Below, one piece after another: positions 4,424 through 5,396 of a stretch of 5,396 nucleotides of DNA. Below the pieces are notes generated by a model. That model did not search any database and was not told the origin of the DNA. It saw only the letters and a list, made by a program, of their open reading frames with translations. A program made the translations under genes and the position numbers. This stretch comes from Treponema sp. (GTDB lineage Bacteria > Spirochaetota > Spirochaetia > Treponematales > Breznakiellaceae), in contig JAISJS010000217.1 of assembly GCA_031261385.1 (NCBI GenBank), forward strand, positions 1 through 5,396, in the 5' to 3' direction. Each line of letters opens with the position of its first letter. Within the stretch, counting starts at the first letter, position 1.

Positions 4424-5396
4424 TGGAACAGGCAAAGGTTGTAACATTCGGCGAAATTATGATTCGTGTCGCAGCTCTGGATTATCTTAAATTCCGTCAG
4501 TCCCTGCCGGGGAAGGCGGACCTTACCTTTGCGGGCGCCGAGGCCAATGTAGCGGTTTCGCTAAGTCTTTTGGGCTGTCCCGCCCGTTTTGTTACGGCCC
4601 TGCCAAAGCACAGTATTGCTGACGCCTGCGTAGGAACGCTGCGTAACCTCGACGTGGATACTTCACAAATTGTGAGGACCGACGCGGGACGGCTCGGCAT
4701 CTACTTTGTTGAAAAAGGGGCAAACCAGCGCGCCAGTACGATCATCTATGACCGGGATTATACTTCAATAGCCCTTGCCGAAGCGGCCGCCTACGACTGG
4801 GACGCCGTTTTTCAGGGCGCCGGGTGGTTCCACATTTCGGGCATTACGCCGAGCATTTCCGCCGCCGCCGCCGGCGCGAGTCTTGAGGCGGTAAAACAGG
4901 CAAAGGCAAAGGGCCTTACCGTTTCCTGCGATCTTAACTTCCGCAAAAAGATGTGGCGCTGGGACCCCTCTCTTTCCGCAAAAGATTTGGCCCATAAGGT
5001 TATGACCGGCATGCTGCCTTACGTAGATATACTGTTGGGTAACGAGGAAGACGCCGAAGACATTCTGGGTATCAAGGCCGGCGACTCGGATGTCAATTCC
5101 GGCAAGCTGGACATTGAACGGTATCCGTGGGTAGCCCGCGAGATTGTCAAGCAGTATCCGCAGATACGTAAGGTGGCTACCACGCTTAGGGAAAGTATTT
5201 CCGCCACCCACAATAACTGGGGTGCCATGCTTTACGACAAGGCCACGGACACTTGCGTCTTTGCGCCGAAATCGGACGGCCTGTATACTCCCTACGAAAT
5301 CCGGGACATTGTGGATCGCATAGGCGGCGGCGATTCTTTTGCAGCAGGTTTGATCTTCGGCTTTCTTGACGAAGCCCTGTCAAAGTCCGATGAAAA
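4423..5396 (+). CDS. kdgK: PfkB-family sugar kinase, probable 2-keto-3-deoxygluconate kinase (3' end cut by window)
   Basis: The frame is open from ATG 4423 to the window edge, 324 codons with no stop. It belongs to the PfkB/ribokinase family: an N-terminal strand VVTFGEIMIRV (6-16), the sugar-binding GAEANVAVSLSLLG (38-51), YDRDYTS (109-115), GWFHISGITPS (134-144), CDLNFRKKMW (169-178), GNEED (206-210), TLRES (254-258) and the C-terminal anion-hole/catalytic motif DRIGGGDSFAAGL (298-310) with Asp304 as base. The DLNFRKK and GGGDSFAAG forms are what I associate with KDG kinases, which make KDPG from KDG and ATP. The adjacent KDPG aldolase supports this strongly. Family length is about 335-345, so perhaps 10-20 residues are missing. 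Other PfkB sugar kinases, such as a 5-dehydro-2-deoxygluconokinase or fructokinase, are less likely alternatives. Minus-strand open frames in this span are shadows. Confidence 0.88.
   Translation, partial: MEQAKVVTFGEIMIRVAALDYLKFRQSLPGKADLTFAGAEANVAVSLSLLGCPARFVTALPKHSIADACVGTLRNLDVDTSQIVRTDAGRLGIYFVEKGANQRASTIIYDRDYTSIALAEAAAYDWDAVFQGAGWFHISGITPSISAAAAGASLEAVKQAKAKGLTVSCDLNFRKKMWRWDPSLSAKDLAHKVMTGMLPYVDILLGNEEDAEDILGIKAGDSDVNSGKLDIERYPWVAREIVKQYPQIRKVATTLRESISATHNNWGAMLYDKATDTCVFAPKSDGLYTPYEIRDIVDRIGGGDSFAAGLIFGFLDEALSKSDE

Noticed and set aside
3761..4447. Minus-strand open frames of 202 and 228 codons opposite the aldolase
   Set aside because: They are antisense shadows of a convincing eda gene with intact catalytic motifs, with no separate support.
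4497..5383. Several minus-strand open frames opposite the kinase
   Set aside because: The plus strand carries a continuous PfkB kinase through this span; the minus frames are short, overlapping and without motifs.

Overview
The window looks like a bacterial chromosomal segment built around a divergently transcribed sugar-acid uptake and breakdown locus. The taxon cannot be fixed from the sequence. The binding-protein signal peptide ends in a spirochaete-like LFAAGG with no lipobox cysteine, Shine-Dalgarno sites are strong for some genes, and GTG is probably used as a start. These features would fit a Treponema-like or Firmicute-like gut anaerobe, but this is a low-confidence guess.

Layout. 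Positions 1-119 hold the 5' end of a PIN-domain (VapC-type toxin) gene that stops abruptly. Positions 120-267 hold no recognisable gene. Positions 268-480 (minus strand) encode the first ~71 residues of a sugar phosphate isomerase/epimerase whose homology ends at 267/268. Both flanking genes are therefore broken, and the base composition changes across the join (hand counts: 42/120 G+C in 1-120, 64/150 in 121-270, 123/210 in 271-480). From 482 to 3543 on the minus strand lies a complete tripartite tricarboxylate transporter (TTT) operon in the order tctC, tctB, tctA, with the truncated isomerase gene one base behind tctA. A near-consensus promoter lies ahead of tctC, and a perfect 10-bp hairpin with a T-run lies between tctC and tctB. 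That hairpin would be expected to make the periplasmic binding protein in excess over the membrane subunits.

A 205-bp intergenic region (3544-3748) separates this operon from a plus-strand operon. The plus-strand operon encodes a KDPG/KHG-family aldolase (3749-4423) and, overlapping by one base (TAATG), a PfkB-family kinase best read as 2-keto-3-deoxygluconate (KDG) kinase. The kinase gene runs off the right edge of the window.

How the genes fit together (inference): the TTT system imports a sugar acid such as a hexuronate, aldonate or KDG-like compound. The isomerase, when intact, would have helped convert it. The kinase phosphorylates KDG to KDPG, and the aldolase splits KDPG into pyruvate and glyceraldehyde 3-phosphate, the lower limb of the Entner-Doudoroff pathway. 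No regulator gene is in the window. I did not find an unknown defence or mobile system. The most interesting points are the TTT/Entner-Doudoroff pairing, the tctC-tctB attenuator, non-canonical aldolase active-site residues, and the broken-gene junction at the left edge.
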